Shown piece after piece: positions 25,221 through 37,030 of a DNA stretch of 64,000 nucleotides. Positions within the stretch are counted from its first letter, which is position 1, and each line of letters opens with the position of its first letter. The stretch is from positions 2,709,231 to 2,773,230 of the forward strand of contig OX419346.1 in assembly GCA_948470475.1 (NCBI GenBank). Direction: 5' to 3'. The notes under the pieces were generated by a model. It was not told the origin of the DNA. It did no database searches and saw nothing but the letters and a program-made list of their open reading frames with translations. The stretch comes from Galaxea fascicularis. Its lineage: Eukaryota; Cnidaria; Anthozoa; Scleractinia; Euphylliidae. The position numbers and the translations under genes are program-made.

Positions 25221-26470
25221 CCATTTTGAACTAGGCAAACTTTCAGCCAAATTCCAAATTTGACCCAAAACTGGCCAAAAGCATGGGTTAACCCCTTTGG
25301 GTTTTGGTCAAAATTTCAACTTTGCTGAAATCTTGCACACAGCTCAAATAAGAAGAGAAATAATGTTTTGGGAGTTTTTAGAAGCATTTCAACATCATTT
25401 CTAGACTCCTCTTTGAACTAGGCACACTTTCAGCCAAATTCCAAATTTGACCCAAAACTGGCCAAAAGCATGGGTTAACCCCTTTGGGTTTTGGTCAAAA
25501 TTTCAACTTTGCTGAAATCTTGCACACAGCTCAAATAAGAAGAGAAATAATGTTTTGGGAGTTTTTAGAAGCATTTCAACATCATTTCTAGACTCCTCTT
25601 TGAACTAGGCACACTTTCAGCCAAATTCCAAATTTGACCCAAAACTGGCCAAAAGCATGGGTTAACCCCTTTGGGTTTTGGTCAAAATTTCAACTTTGCT
25701 GAAATCTTGCACACAGCTCAAATAAGAAGAGAAATAATGTTTTGGGAGTTTTTAGAAGCATTTCAACATCATTTCTAGACTCCTCTTTGAACTAGGCACA
25801 CTTTCAGCCAAATTCCAAATTTGACCCAAAACTGGCCAAAAGCATGGGTTAACCCCTTTGGGTTTTGGTCAAAATTTCAACTTTGCTGAAATCTTGCACA
25901 CAGCTCAAATAAGAAGAGAAATAATGTTTTGGGAGTTTTTAGAAGCATTTCAACATCATTTCTAGACTCCTCTTTGAACTAGGCACACTTTCAGCCAAAT
26001 TCCAAATTTGACCCAAAACTGGCCAAAAGCATGGGTTAACCCCTTTGGGTTTTGGTCAAAATTTCAACTTTGCTGAAATCTTGCACACAGCTCAAATAAC
26101 AAGAGAAATAATGTTTTGGGAGTTTTTAGAAGCATTTCCACATTATTTCTAGACTCCTCTTTGAACTAGGCAAACTTTCAGCCAAATTCCAAATTTGACC
26201 CAAAACTGGCCAAAAGCATGGGTTAACCCCTTTGGGTTTTGGTTAAAATTTCAACTTTGCTGAAATCTTGCACAAAGCTCAAATAAGAACAGAAATAATG
26301 TTTTGGGAGTTTTTAGAAGCATTTCAACATCATTTCTAGACTCCTCTTTGAACTAGGCAAACTTTCAGCCAAATTCCAAATTTGACCCAAAACTGGCCAA
26401 AAGCATGGGTTAACCCCTTTGGGTTTTGGTCAAAATTTCAACTTTGCTGAAATCTTGCACACAGCTCAAA
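25221..26470 (+). repeat. Duplicated block, copy 2 (spacing 3,366 bp)
   Basis: This is the second copy of the 21.86-23.11 kb block, with all markers offset by exactly 3,366 bp (25221, 26098, 26241). Preservation of an exact 18-monomer spacing means no net indel has accumulated. A shorter third relative lies at 27,924-27,990 (GGTTAAAATT, CACAAAGCTC, AAGAACAG plus private ATATAATG and GGGAATTTTT), 1,683 bp (nine monomers) further on. Confidence 0.86.
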
Positions 26471-28605
26471 TAAGAAGAGAAATAATGTTTTGGGAGTTTT
26501 TAGAAGCATTTCAACATCATTTCTAGACTCCTCTTTGAACTAGGCAAACTTTCAGCCAAATTCCAAATTTGACCCAAAACTGGCCAAAAGCATGGGTTAA
26601 CCCCTTTGGGTTTTGGTCAAAATTTCAACTTTGCTGAAATCTTGCACACAGCTCAAATAAGAAGAGAAATAATGTTTTGGGAGTTTTTAGAAGCATTTCA
26701 ACATCATTTCTAGACTCCTCTTTGAACTAGGCACACTTTCAGCCAAATTCCAAATTTGACCCAAAACTGGCCAAAAGCATGGGTTAACCCCTTTGGGTTT
26801 TGGTCAAAATTTCAACTTTGCTGAAATCTTGCACACAGCTCAAATAAGAAGAGAAATAATGTTTTGGGAGTTTTTAGAAGCATTTCAACATCATTTCTAG
26901 ACTCCTCTTTGAACTAGGCACACTTTCAGCCAAATTTCAAATTTGACCCAAAACTGGCCAAAAGCATGGGTTAACCCCTTTGGGTTTTGGTCAAAATTTC
27001 AACTTTGCTGAAATCTTGCACACAGCTCAAATAAGAAGAGAAATAATGTTTTGGGAGTTTTTAGAAGCATTTCAACATCATTTCTAGACTCCTCTTTGAA
27101 CTAGGCACACTTTCAGCCAAATTCCAAATTTGACCCAAAACTGGCCAAAAGCATGGGTTAACCCCTTTGGGTTTTGGTCAAAATTTCAACTTTGCTGAAA
27201 TCTTGCACACAGCTCAAATAAGAAGAGAAATAATGTTTTGGGAGTTTTTAGAAGCATTTCAACATCATTTCTAGACTCCTCTTTGAACTAGGCAAACTTT
27301 CAGCCAAATTCCAAATTTGACCCAAAACTGGCCAAAAGCATGGGTTAACCCCTTTGGGTTTTGGTCAAAATTTCAACTTTGCTGAAATCTTGCACACAGC
27401 TCAAATAAGAAGAGAAATAATGTTTTGGGAGTTTTTAGAAGCATTTCAACATCATTTCTAGACTCCTCTTTGAACTAGGCAAACTTTCAGCCAAATTCCA
27501 AATTTGACCCAAAACTGGCCAAAAGCATGGGTTAACCCCTTTGGGTTTTGGTCAAAATTTCAACTTTGCTGAAATCTTGCACACAGCTCAAATAAGAAGA
27601 GAAATAATGTTTTGGGAGTTTTTAGAAGCATTTCAACATCATTTCTAGACTCCTCTTTGAACTAGGCACACTTTCAGCCAAATTCCAAATTTGACCCAAA
27701 ACTGGCCAAAAGCATGGGTTAACCCCTTTGGGTTTTGGTCAAAATTTCAACTTTGCTGAAATCTTGCACACAGCTCAAATAAGAAGAGAAATAATGTTTT
27801 GGGAGTTTTTAGAAGCATTTCAACATCATTTCTAGACTCCTCTTTGAACTAGGCAAACTTTCAGCCAAATTCCAAATTTGACCCAAAACTGGCCAAAAGC
27901 ATGGGTTAACCCCTTTGGGTTTTGGTTAAAATTTCAACTTTGCTGAAATCTTGCACAAAGCTCAAATAAGAACAGATATAATGTTTTGGGAATTTTTAGA
28001 AGCATTTCAACATCATTTCTAGACTCCTCTTTGAACTAGGCACACTTTCAGCCAAATTCCAAATTTGACCCAAAACTGGCCAAAAGCATGGGTTAACCCC
28101 TTTGGGTTTTGGTCAAAGTTTCAACTTTGCTGAAATCTTGCACACAGCTCAAATAAGAAGAGAAATAATGTTTTGGGAGTTTTTAGAAGCATTTCAACAT
28201 CATTTCTAGACTCCTCTTTGAACTAGGCAAACTTTCAGCCAAATTCCAAATTTGACCCAAAACTGGCCAAAAGCATGGGTTAACCCCTTTGGGTTTTGGT
28301 CAAAATTTCAACTTTGCTGAAATCTTGCACACAGCTCAAATAAGAAGAGAAATAATGTTTTGGGAGTTTTTAGAAGCATTTCAACATCATTTCTAGACTC
28401 CTCTTTGAACTAGGCAAACTTTCAGCCAAATTCCAAATTTGACCCAAAACTGGCCAAAAGCATGGGTTAACCCCTTTGGGTTTTGGTCAAAATTTCAACT
28501 TTGCTGAAATCTTGCACACAGCTCAAATAAGAAGAGAAATAATGTTTTGGGAGTTTTTAGAAGCATTTCAACATCATTTCTAGACTCCTCTTTGAACTAG
28601 GCACA

Positions 28606-31600
28606 CTTTCAGCCAAATTCCAAATTTGAGCCAAAACTGGCCAAAAGCATGGGTTAACCCCTTTGGGTTTTGGTCAAAATTTCAACTTTGCTGAAATCTT
28701 GCACACAGCTCAAATAAGAAGAGAAATAATGTTTTGGGAGTTTTTAGAAGCATTTCAACATCATTTCTAGACTCCTCTTTGAACTAGGCAAACTTTCAGC
28801 CAAATTCCAAATTTGACCCAAAACTGGCCAAAAGCATGGGTTAACCCCTTTGGGTTTTGGTCAAAATTTCAACTTTGCTGAAATCTTGCACACAGCTCAA
28901 ATAAGAAGAGAAATAATGTTTTGGGAGTTTTTAGAAGCATTTCAACATCATTTCTAGACTCCTCTTTGAACTAGGCACACTTTTAGCCAAATTCCAAATT
29001 TGACCCAAAACTGGCCAAAAGCATGGGTTAACCCCTTTGGGTTTTGGTCAAAATTTCAACTTTGCTGAAATCTTGCACACAGCTCAAATAAGAAGAGAAA
29101 TAATGTTTTGGGAGTTTTTAGAAGCATTTCAACATCATTTCTAGACTCCTCTTTGAACTAGGCACACTTTCAGCCAAATTCCAAATTTGACCCAAAACTG
29201 GCCAAAAGCATGGGTTAACCCCTTTGGGTTTTGGTCAAAATTTCAACTTTGCTGAAATCTTGCACACAGCTCAAATAAGAAGAGAAATAATGTTTTGGGA
29301 GTTTTTAGAAGCATTTCAACATCATTTCTAGACTCCTCTTTGAACTAGGCAAACTTTCAGCCAAATTCCAAATTTGACCCAAAACTGGCCAAAAGCATGG
29401 GTTAACCCCTTTGGGTTTTGGTCAAAATTTCAACTTTGCTGAAATCTTGCACACAGCTCAAATAAGAAGAGAAATAATGTTTTGGGAGTTTTTAGAAGCA
29501 TTTCAACATCATTTCTAGACTCCTCTTTGAACTAGGCACACTTTCAGCCAAATTCCAAATTTGACCCAAAACTGGCCAAAAGCATGGGTTAACCCCTTTG
29601 GGTTTTGGTCAAAATTTCAACTTTGCTGAAATCTTGCACACAGCTCAAATAAGAAGAGAAATAATGTTTTGGGAGTTTTTAGAAGCATTTCAACATCATT
29701 TCTAGACTCCTCTTTGAACTAGGCAAACTTTCAGCCAAATTCCAAATTTGACCCAAAACTGGCCAAAAGCATGGGTTAACCCCTTTGGGTTTTGGTCAAA
29801 ATTTCAACTTTGCTGAAATCTTGCACACAGCTCAAATAAGAAGAGAAATAATGTTTTGGGAGTTTTTAGAAGCATTTCAACATCATTTCTAGACTCCTCT
29901 TTGAACTAGGCACACTTTCAGCCAAATTCCAAATTTGAGCCAAAACTGGCCAAAAGCATGGGTTAACCCCTTTGGGTTTTGGTCAAAATTTCAACTTTGC
30001 TGAAATCTTGCACACAGCTCAAATAAGAAGAGAAATAATGTTTTGGGAGTTTTTAGAAGCATTTCAACATCATTTCTAGACTCCTCTTTGAACTAGGCAA
30101 ACTTTCAGCCAAATTCCAAATTTGACCCAAAACTGGCCAAAAGCATGGGTTAACCCCTTTGGGTTTTGGTCAAAATTTCAACTTTGCTGAAATCTTGCAC
30201 ACAGCTCAAATAAGAAGAGAAATAATGTTTTGGGAGTTTTTAGAAGCATTTCAACATCATTTCTAGACTCCTCTTTGAACTAGGCACACTTTTAGCCAAA
30301 TTCCAAATTTGACCCAAAACTGGCCAAAAGCATGGGTTAACCCCTTTGGGTTTTGGTCAAAATTTCAACTTTGCTGAAATCTTGCACACAGCTCAAATAA
30401 GAAGAGAAATAATGTTTTGGGAGTTTTTAGAAGCATTTCAACATCATTTCTAGACTCCTCTTTGAACTAGGCACACTTTCAGCCAAATTCCAAATTTGAC
30501 CCAAAACTGGCCAAAAGCATGGGTTAACCCCTTTGGGTTTTGGTCAAAATTTCAACTTTGCTGAAATCTTGCACACAGCTCAAATAAGAAGAGAAATAAT
30601 GTTTTGGGAGTTTTTAGAAGCATTTCAACATCATTTCTAGACTCCTCTTTGAACTAGGCAAACTTTCAGCCAAATTCCAAATTTGACCCAAAACTGGCCA
30701 AAAGCATGGGTTAACCCCTTTGGGTTTTGGTCAAAATTTCAACTTTGCTGAAATCTTGCACACAGCTCAAATAAGAAGAGAAATAATGTTTTGGGAGTTT
30801 TTAGAAGCATTTCAACATCATTTCTAGACTCCTCTTTGAACTAGGCACACTTTCAGCCAAATTCCAAATTTGACCCAAAACTGGCCAAAAGCATGGGTTA
30901 ACCCCTTTGGGTTTTGGTCAAAATTTCAACTTTGCTGAAATCTTGCACACAGCTCAAATAAGAAGAGAAATAATGTTTTGGGAGTTTTTAGAAGCATTTC
31001 AACATCATTTCTAGACTCCTCTTTGAACTAGGCAAACTTTCAGCCAAATTCCAAATTTGACCCAAAACTGGCCAAAAGCATGGGTTAACCCCTTTGGGTT
31101 TTGGTCAAAATTTCAACTTTGCTGAAATCTTGCACACAGCTCAAATAAGAAGAGAAATAATGTTTTGGGAGTTTTTAGAAGCATTTCAACATCATTTCTA
31201 GACTCCTCTTTGAACTAGGCACACTTTCAGCCAAATTCCAAATTTGAGCCAAAACTGGCCAAAAGCATGGGTTAACCCCTTTGGGTTTTGGTCAAAATTT
31301 CAACTTTGCTGAAATCTTGCACACAGCTCAAATAAGAAGAGAAATAATGTTTTGGGAGTTTTTAGAAGCATTTCAACATCATTTCTAGACTCCTCTTTGA
31401 ACTAGGCAAACTTTCAGCCAAATTCCAAATTTGACCCAAAACTGGCCAAAAGCATGGGTTAACCCCTTTGGGTTTTGGTCAAAATTTCAACTTTGCTGAA
31501 ATCTTGCACACAGCTCAAATAAGAAGAGAAATAATGTTTTGGGAGTTTTTAGAAGCATTTCAACATCATTTCTAGACTCCTCTTTGAACTAGGCACACTT

Positions 31601-32158
31601 TTAGCCAAATTCCAAATTTGACCCAAAACTGGCCAAAAGCATGGGTTAACCCCTTTGGGTTTTGGTCAAAATTTCAACTTTGCTGAAATCTTGCACACAG
31701 CTCAAATAAGAAGAGAAATAATGTTTTGGGAGTTTTTAGAAGCATTTCAACATCATTTCTAGACTCCTCTTTGAACTAGGCACACTTTCAGCCAAATTCC
31801 AAATTTGACCCAAAACTGGCCAAAAGCATGGGTTAACCCCTTTGGGTTTTGGTCAAAATTTCAACTTTGCTGAAATCTTGCACACAGCTCAAATAAGAAG
31901 AGAAATAATGTTTTGGGAGTTTTTAGAAGCATTTCAACATCATTTCTAGACTCCTCTTTGAACTAGGCAAACTTTCAGCCAAATTCCAAATTTGACCCAA
32001 AACTGGCCAAAAGCATGGGTTAACCCCTTTGGGTTTTGGTCAAAATTTCAACTTTGCTGAAATCTTGCACACAGCTCAAATAAGAAGAGAAATAATGTTT
32101 TGGGAGTTTTTAGAAGCATTTCAACATCATTTCTAGACTCCTCTTTGAACTAGGCAAA
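28606..32158 (+). repeat. 1,309-bp 7-mer higher-order repeat, 2.7 copies
   Basis: TTTGAGCCAAAAC occurs at 28628, 29937 and 31246, and CACACTTTTAGCC has its T run at 28981, 30290 and 31599. Each step is exactly 1,309 bp, which is seven monomers. Copies are 28606-29914, 29915-31223 and a partial third, 31224 to about 32158. The position-186 barcode is identical in the complete copies. Within what I could compare by eye the copies look nearly identical, making this one of the cleanest and probably youngest higher-order repeats in the window. Confidence 0.92.
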
Positions 32159-32390
32159 CTTTCAGCCAAATTCCAAATTTGACCCAAAACTGGCCAAAAG
32201 CATGGGTTAACCCCTTTGGGTTTTGGTCAAAATTTCAACTTTGCTGAAATCTTGCACACAGCTCAAATAAGAAGAGAAATAATGTTTTGGGAGTTTTTAG
32301 AAGCATTTCAACATCATTTCTAGACTCCTCTTTGAACTAGGCACACTTTCAGCCAAATTCCAAATTTGACCCAAAACTGGCCAAAAGCAT

Positions 32391-32420
32391 GGGTTTTGGG
32401 TTTTGGGTTTTGGGTTTTGG
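32391..32420 (+). repeat. GGGTTTT x4 microarray with G-quadruplex motif (1)
   Basis: The normal GGGTTAACCCCTTTGGG segment is replaced by four GGGTTTT units followed by GG, making this a 194-bp monomer (+7). Four GGG runs separated by TTTT fit the standard G-quadruplex pattern. The palindrome of the unit is lost. This is the first of four such monomers; the next is 568 bp away (three monomers plus 7). Confidence 0.95.
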
Positions 32421-32958
32421 TCAAAATTTCAACTTTGCTGAAATCTTGCACACAGCTCAAATAAGAAGAGAAATAATGTTTTGGGAGTTTTTAGAAGCAT
32501 TTCAACATCATTTCTAGACTCCTCTTTGAACTAGGCACACTTTCAGCCAAATTCCAAATTTGACCCAAAACTGGCCAAAAGCATGGGTTAACCCCTTTGG
32601 GTTTTGGTCAAAATTTCAACTTTGCTGAAATCTTGCACACAGCTCAAATAACAAGAGAAATAATGTTTTGGGAGTTTTTAGAAGCATTTCAACATCATTT
32701 CTAGACTCCTCTTTGAACTAGGCAAACTTTCAGCCAAATTCCAAATTTGACCCAAAACTGGCCAAAAGCATGGGTTAACCCCTTTGGGTTTTGGTCAAAA
32801 TTTCAACTTTGCTGAAATCTTGCACACAGCTCAAATAAGAAGAGAAATAATGTTTTGGGAGTTTTTAGAAGCATTTCAACATCATTTCTAGACTCCTCTT
32901 TGAACTAGGCACACTTTCAGCCAAATTCCAAATTTGACCCAAAACTGGCCAAAAGCAT

Positions 32959-32988
32959 GGGTTTTGGGTTTTGGGTTTTGGGTTTTGG
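32959..32988 (+). repeat. GGGTTTT x4 microarray with G-quadruplex motif (2)
   Basis: The replacement is identical to the one at 32391, in another 194-bp monomer. It is followed 942 bp later (five monomers plus 7) by the third copy. Between the two are a CCAAATTTCAAAT unit (about 33306), an AATAACAAGAG unit (about 33592) and a CTCCATTTTGAAC unit (about 33651). Confidence 0.95.
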
Positions 32989-33900
32989 TCAAAATTTCAA
33001 CTTTGCTGAAATCTTGCACACAGCTCAAATAAGAAGAGAAATAATGTTTTGGGAGTTTTTAGAAGCATTTCAACATCATTTCTAGACTCCTCTTTGAACT
33101 AGGCACACTTTCAGCCAAATTCCAAATTTGACCCAAAACTGGCCAAAAGCATGGGTTAACCCCTTTGGGTTTTGGTCAAAATTTCAACTTTGCTGAAATC
33201 TTGCACACAGCTCAAATAAGAAGAGAAATAATGTTTTGGGAGTTTTTAGAAGCATTTCAACATCATTTCTAGACTCCTCTTTGAACTAGGCACACTTTCA
33301 GCCAAATTTCAAATTTGACCCAAAACTGGCCAAAAGCATGGGTTAACCCCTTTGGGTTTTGGTCAAAATTTCAACTTTGCTGAAATCTTGCACACAGCTC
33401 AAATAAGAAGAGAAATAATGTTTTGGGAGTTTTTAGAAGCATTTCAACATCATTTCTAGACTCCTCTTTGAACTAGGCACACTTTCAGCCAAATTCCAAA
33501 TTTGACCCAAAACTGGCCAAAAGCATGGGTTAACCCCTTTGGGTTTTGGTCAAAATTTCAACTTTGCTGAAATCTTGCACACAGCTCAAATAACAAGAGA
33601 AATAATGTTTTGGGAGTTTTTAGAAGCATTTCAACATCATTTCTAGACTCCATTTTGAACTAGGCAAACTTTCAGCCAAATTCCAAATTTGACCCAAAAC
33701 TGGCCAAAAGCATGGGTTAACCCCTTTGGGTTTTGGTCAAAATTTCAACTTTGCTGAAATCTTGCACACAGCTCAAATAAGAAGAGAAATAATGTTTTGG
33801 GAGTTTTTAGAAGCATTTCAACATCATTTCTAGACTCCTCTTTGAACTAGGCACACTTTCAGCCAAATTCCAAATTTGACCCAAAACTGGCCAAAAGCAT

Positions 33901-33930
33901 GGGTTTTGGGTTTTGGGTTTTGGGTTTTGG
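33901..33930 (+). repeat. GGGTTTT x4 microarray with G-quadruplex motif (3)
   Basis: This third copy is identical in sequence to the first two. It is the first landmark of the 1,690-bp 9-mer, whose second copy carries the fourth G-rich monomer. Confidence 0.95.
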
Positions 33931-35590
33931 TCAAAATTTCAACTTTGCTGAAATCTTGCACACAGCTCAAATAAGAAGAGAAATAATGTTTTGGGAGTTT
34001 TTAGAAGCATTTCAACATCATTTCTAGACTCCTCTTTGAACTAGGCACACTTTCAGCCAAATTCCAAATTTGACCCAAAACTGGCCAAAAGCATGGGTTA
34101 ACCCCTTTGGGTTTTGGTCAAAATTTCAACTTTGCTGAAATCTTGCACACAGCTCAAATAAGAAGAGAAATAATGTTTTGGGAGTTTTTAGAAGCATTTC
34201 AACATCATTTCTAGACTCCTCTTTGAACTAGGCACACTTTCAGCCAAATTTCAAATTTGACCCAAAACTGGCCAAAAGCATGGGTTAACCCCTTTGGGTT
34301 TTGGTCAAAATTTCAACTTTGCTGAAATCTTGCACACAGCTCAAATAAGAAGAGAAATAATGTTTTGGGAGTTTTTAGAAGCATTTCAACATCATTTCTA
34401 GACTCCTCTTTGAACTAGGCACACTTTTAGCCAAATTCCAAATTTGACCCAAAACTGGCCAAAAGCATGGGTTAACCCCTTTGGGTTTTGGTCAAAATTT
34501 TAACTTTGCTGAAATCTTGCACACAGCTCAAATAAGAAGAGAAATAATGTTTTGGGAGTTTTTAGAAGCATTTCAACATCATTTCTAGACTCCTCTTTGA
34601 ACTAGGCAAACTTTCAGCCAAATTCCAAATTTGACCCAAAACTGGCCAAAAGCATGGGTTAACCCCTTTGGGTTTTGGTCAAAATTTCAACTTTGCTGAA
34701 ATCTTGCACACAGCTCAAATAAGAAGAGAAATAATGTTTTGGGAGTTTTTAGAAGCATTTCAACATCATTTCTAGACTCCTCTTTGAGCTAGGCAAACTT
34801 TCAGCCAAATTCCAAATTTAACCCAAAACTGGCCAAAAGCATGGGTTAACCCCTTTGGGTTTTGGTCAAAATTTCAACTTTGCTGAAATCTTGCACACAG
34901 CTCAAATAAGAAGAGAAATAATGTTTTGGGAGTTTTTAGAAGCATTTCAACATCATTTCTAGACTCCTCTTTGAGCTAGGCAAACTTTCAGCCAAATTCC
35001 AAATTTAACCCAAAACTGGCCAAAAGCATGGGTTAACCCCTTTGGGTTTTGGTCAAAATTTCAACTTTGCTGAAATCTTGCACACAGCTCAAATAAGAAG
35101 AGAAATAATGTTTTGGGAGTTTTTAGAAGCATTTCAACATCATTTCTAGACTCCTCTTTAAACTAGGCAAACTTTCAGCCAAATTCCAAATTTGACCCAA
35201 AACTGGCCAAAAGCATGGGTTAACCCCTTTGGGTTTTGGTCAAAATTTCAACTTTGCTGAAATCTTGCACACAGCTCAAATAACAAGAGAAATAATGTTT
35301 TGGGAGTTTTTAGAAGCATTTCAACATCATTTCTAGACTCCTCTTTGAACTAGGCAAACTTTCAGCCAAATTCCAAATTTAACCCAAAACTGGCCAAAAG
35401 CATGGGTTAACCCCTTTGGGTTTTGGTCAAAATTTCAACTTTGCTGAAATCTTGCACACAGCTCAAATAAGAAGAGAAATAATGTTTTGGGAGTTTTTAG
35501 AAGCATTTCAACATCATTTCTAGACTCCTCTTTGAACTAGGCACACTTTCAGCCAAATTCCAAATTTGACCCAAAACTGGCCAAAAGCAT
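33901..35590 (+). repeat. 1,690-bp 9-mer higher-order repeat, copy 1
   Basis: Ordered markers are the G-rich unit (33901), CCAAATTTCAAAT (34249), CACTTTTAGCC (about 34422), GGTCAAAATTTTAAC (about 34498), GAGCTAGG with TTTAACCC (34787/34820), a second such GAGCTAGG unit (34974/35005), CTCTTTAAAC (35158), AATAACAAG (35283) and TTTAACCC (35381). The length is nine monomers plus the 7 extra bases. The two adjacent GAGCTAGG units look like a local one-monomer duplication within the block. Confidence 0.9.
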
Positions 35591-35620
35591 GGGTTTTGGG
35601 TTTTGGGTTTTGGGTCTTGG
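35591..35620 (+). repeat. GGGTTTT microarray with G-quadruplex motif (4, mutated)
   Basis: This fourth copy lies exactly 1,690 bp after the third. It has a T-to-C change in the last repeat (GGGTCTTGG), which leaves the four GGG runs intact. No further G-rich monomer was seen from here to the end of the window. Confidence 0.94.
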
Positions 35621-37030
35621 TCAAAATTTCAACTTTGCTGAAATCTTGCACACAGCTCAAATAAGAAGAGAAATAATGTTTTGGGAGTTTTTAGAAGCAT
35701 TTCAACATCATTTCTAGACTCCTCTTTGAACTAGGCACACTTTCAGCCAAATTCCAAATTTGACCCAAAACTGGCCAAAAGCATGGGTTAACCCCTTTGG
35801 GTTTTGGTCAAAATTTCAACTTTGCTGAAATCTTGCACACAGCTCAAATAAGAAGAGAAATAATGTTTTGGGAGTTTTTAGAAGCATTTCAACATCATTT
35901 CTAGACTCCTCTTTGAACTAGGCACACTTTCAGCCAAATTTCAAATTTGACCCAAAACTGGCCAAAAGCATGGGTTAACCCCTTTGGGTTTTGGTCAAAA
36001 TTTCAACTTTGCTGAAATCTTGCACACAGCTCAAATAAGAAGAGAAATAATGTTTTGGGAGTTTTTAGAAGCATTTCAACATCATTTCTAGACTCCTCTT
36101 TGAACTAGGCACACTTTTAGCCAAATTCCAAATTTGACCCAAAACTGGCCAAAAGCATGGGTTAACCCCTTTGGGTTTTGGTCAAAATTTTAACTTTGCT
36201 GAAATCTTGCACACAGCTCAAATAAGAAGAGAAATAATGTTTTGGGAGTTTTTAGAAGCATTTCAACATCATTTCTAGACTCCTCTTTGAACTAGGCAAA
36301 CTTTCAGCCAAATTCCAAATTTGACCCAAAACTGGCCAAAAGCATGGGTTAACCCCTTTGGGTTTTGGTCAAAATTTCAACTTTGCTGAAATCTTGCACA
36401 CAGCTCAAATAAGAAGAGAAATAATGTTTTGGGAGTTTTTAGAAGCATTTCAACATCATTTCTAGACTCCTCTTTGAGCTAGGCAAACTTTCAGCCAAAT
36501 TCCAAATTTAACCCAAAACTGGCCAAAAGCATGGGTTAACCCCTTTGGGTTTTGGTCAAAATTTCAACTTTGCTGAAATCTTGCACACAGCTCAAATAAG
36601 AAGAGAAATAATGTTTTGGGAGTTTTTAGAAGCATTTCAACATCATTTCTAGACTCCTCTTTAAACTAGGCAAACTTTCAGCCAAATTCCAAATTTGACC
36701 CAAAACTGGCCAAAAGCATGGGTTAACCCCTTTGGGTTTTGGTCAAAATTTCAACTTTGCTGAAATCTTGCACACAGCTCAAATAACAAGAGAAATAATG
36801 TTTTGGGAGTTTTTAGAAGCATTTCAACATCATTTCTAGACTCCTCTTTGAACTAGGCAAACTTTCAGCCAAATTCCAAATTTAACCCAAAACTGGCCAA
36901 AAGCATGGGTTAACCCCTTTGGGTTTTGGTCAAAATTTCAACTTTGCTGAAATCTTGCACACAGCTCAAATAAGAAGAGAAATAATGTTTTGGGAGTTTT
37001 TAGAAGCATTTCAACATCATTTCTAGACTC
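35591..37030 (+). repeat. 9-mer copy 2, shortened by one monomer
   Basis: The same ordered markers follow at +1,690 (35940, about 36112, 36188, 36477). There is only one GAGCTAGG/TTTAACCC unit here, and from then on the markers are at +1,503 (CTCTTTAAAC at 36661, AATAACAAG at 36785, TTTAACCC at 36884). The two copies therefore differ by exactly one 187-bp unit. After 37.03 kb the expected fifth G-rich unit is missing and a CTCTTTAAAC/TTTAACCC unit stands instead. Confidence 0.9.

Noticed and set aside
32391..35620. Interstitial telomere repeats
   Set aside because: The unit is GGGTTTT, not TTTAGGG or TTAGGG, has only four copies, and sits inside a satellite monomer at a place that already contains GGGTTTT. 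Local slippage explains it better.
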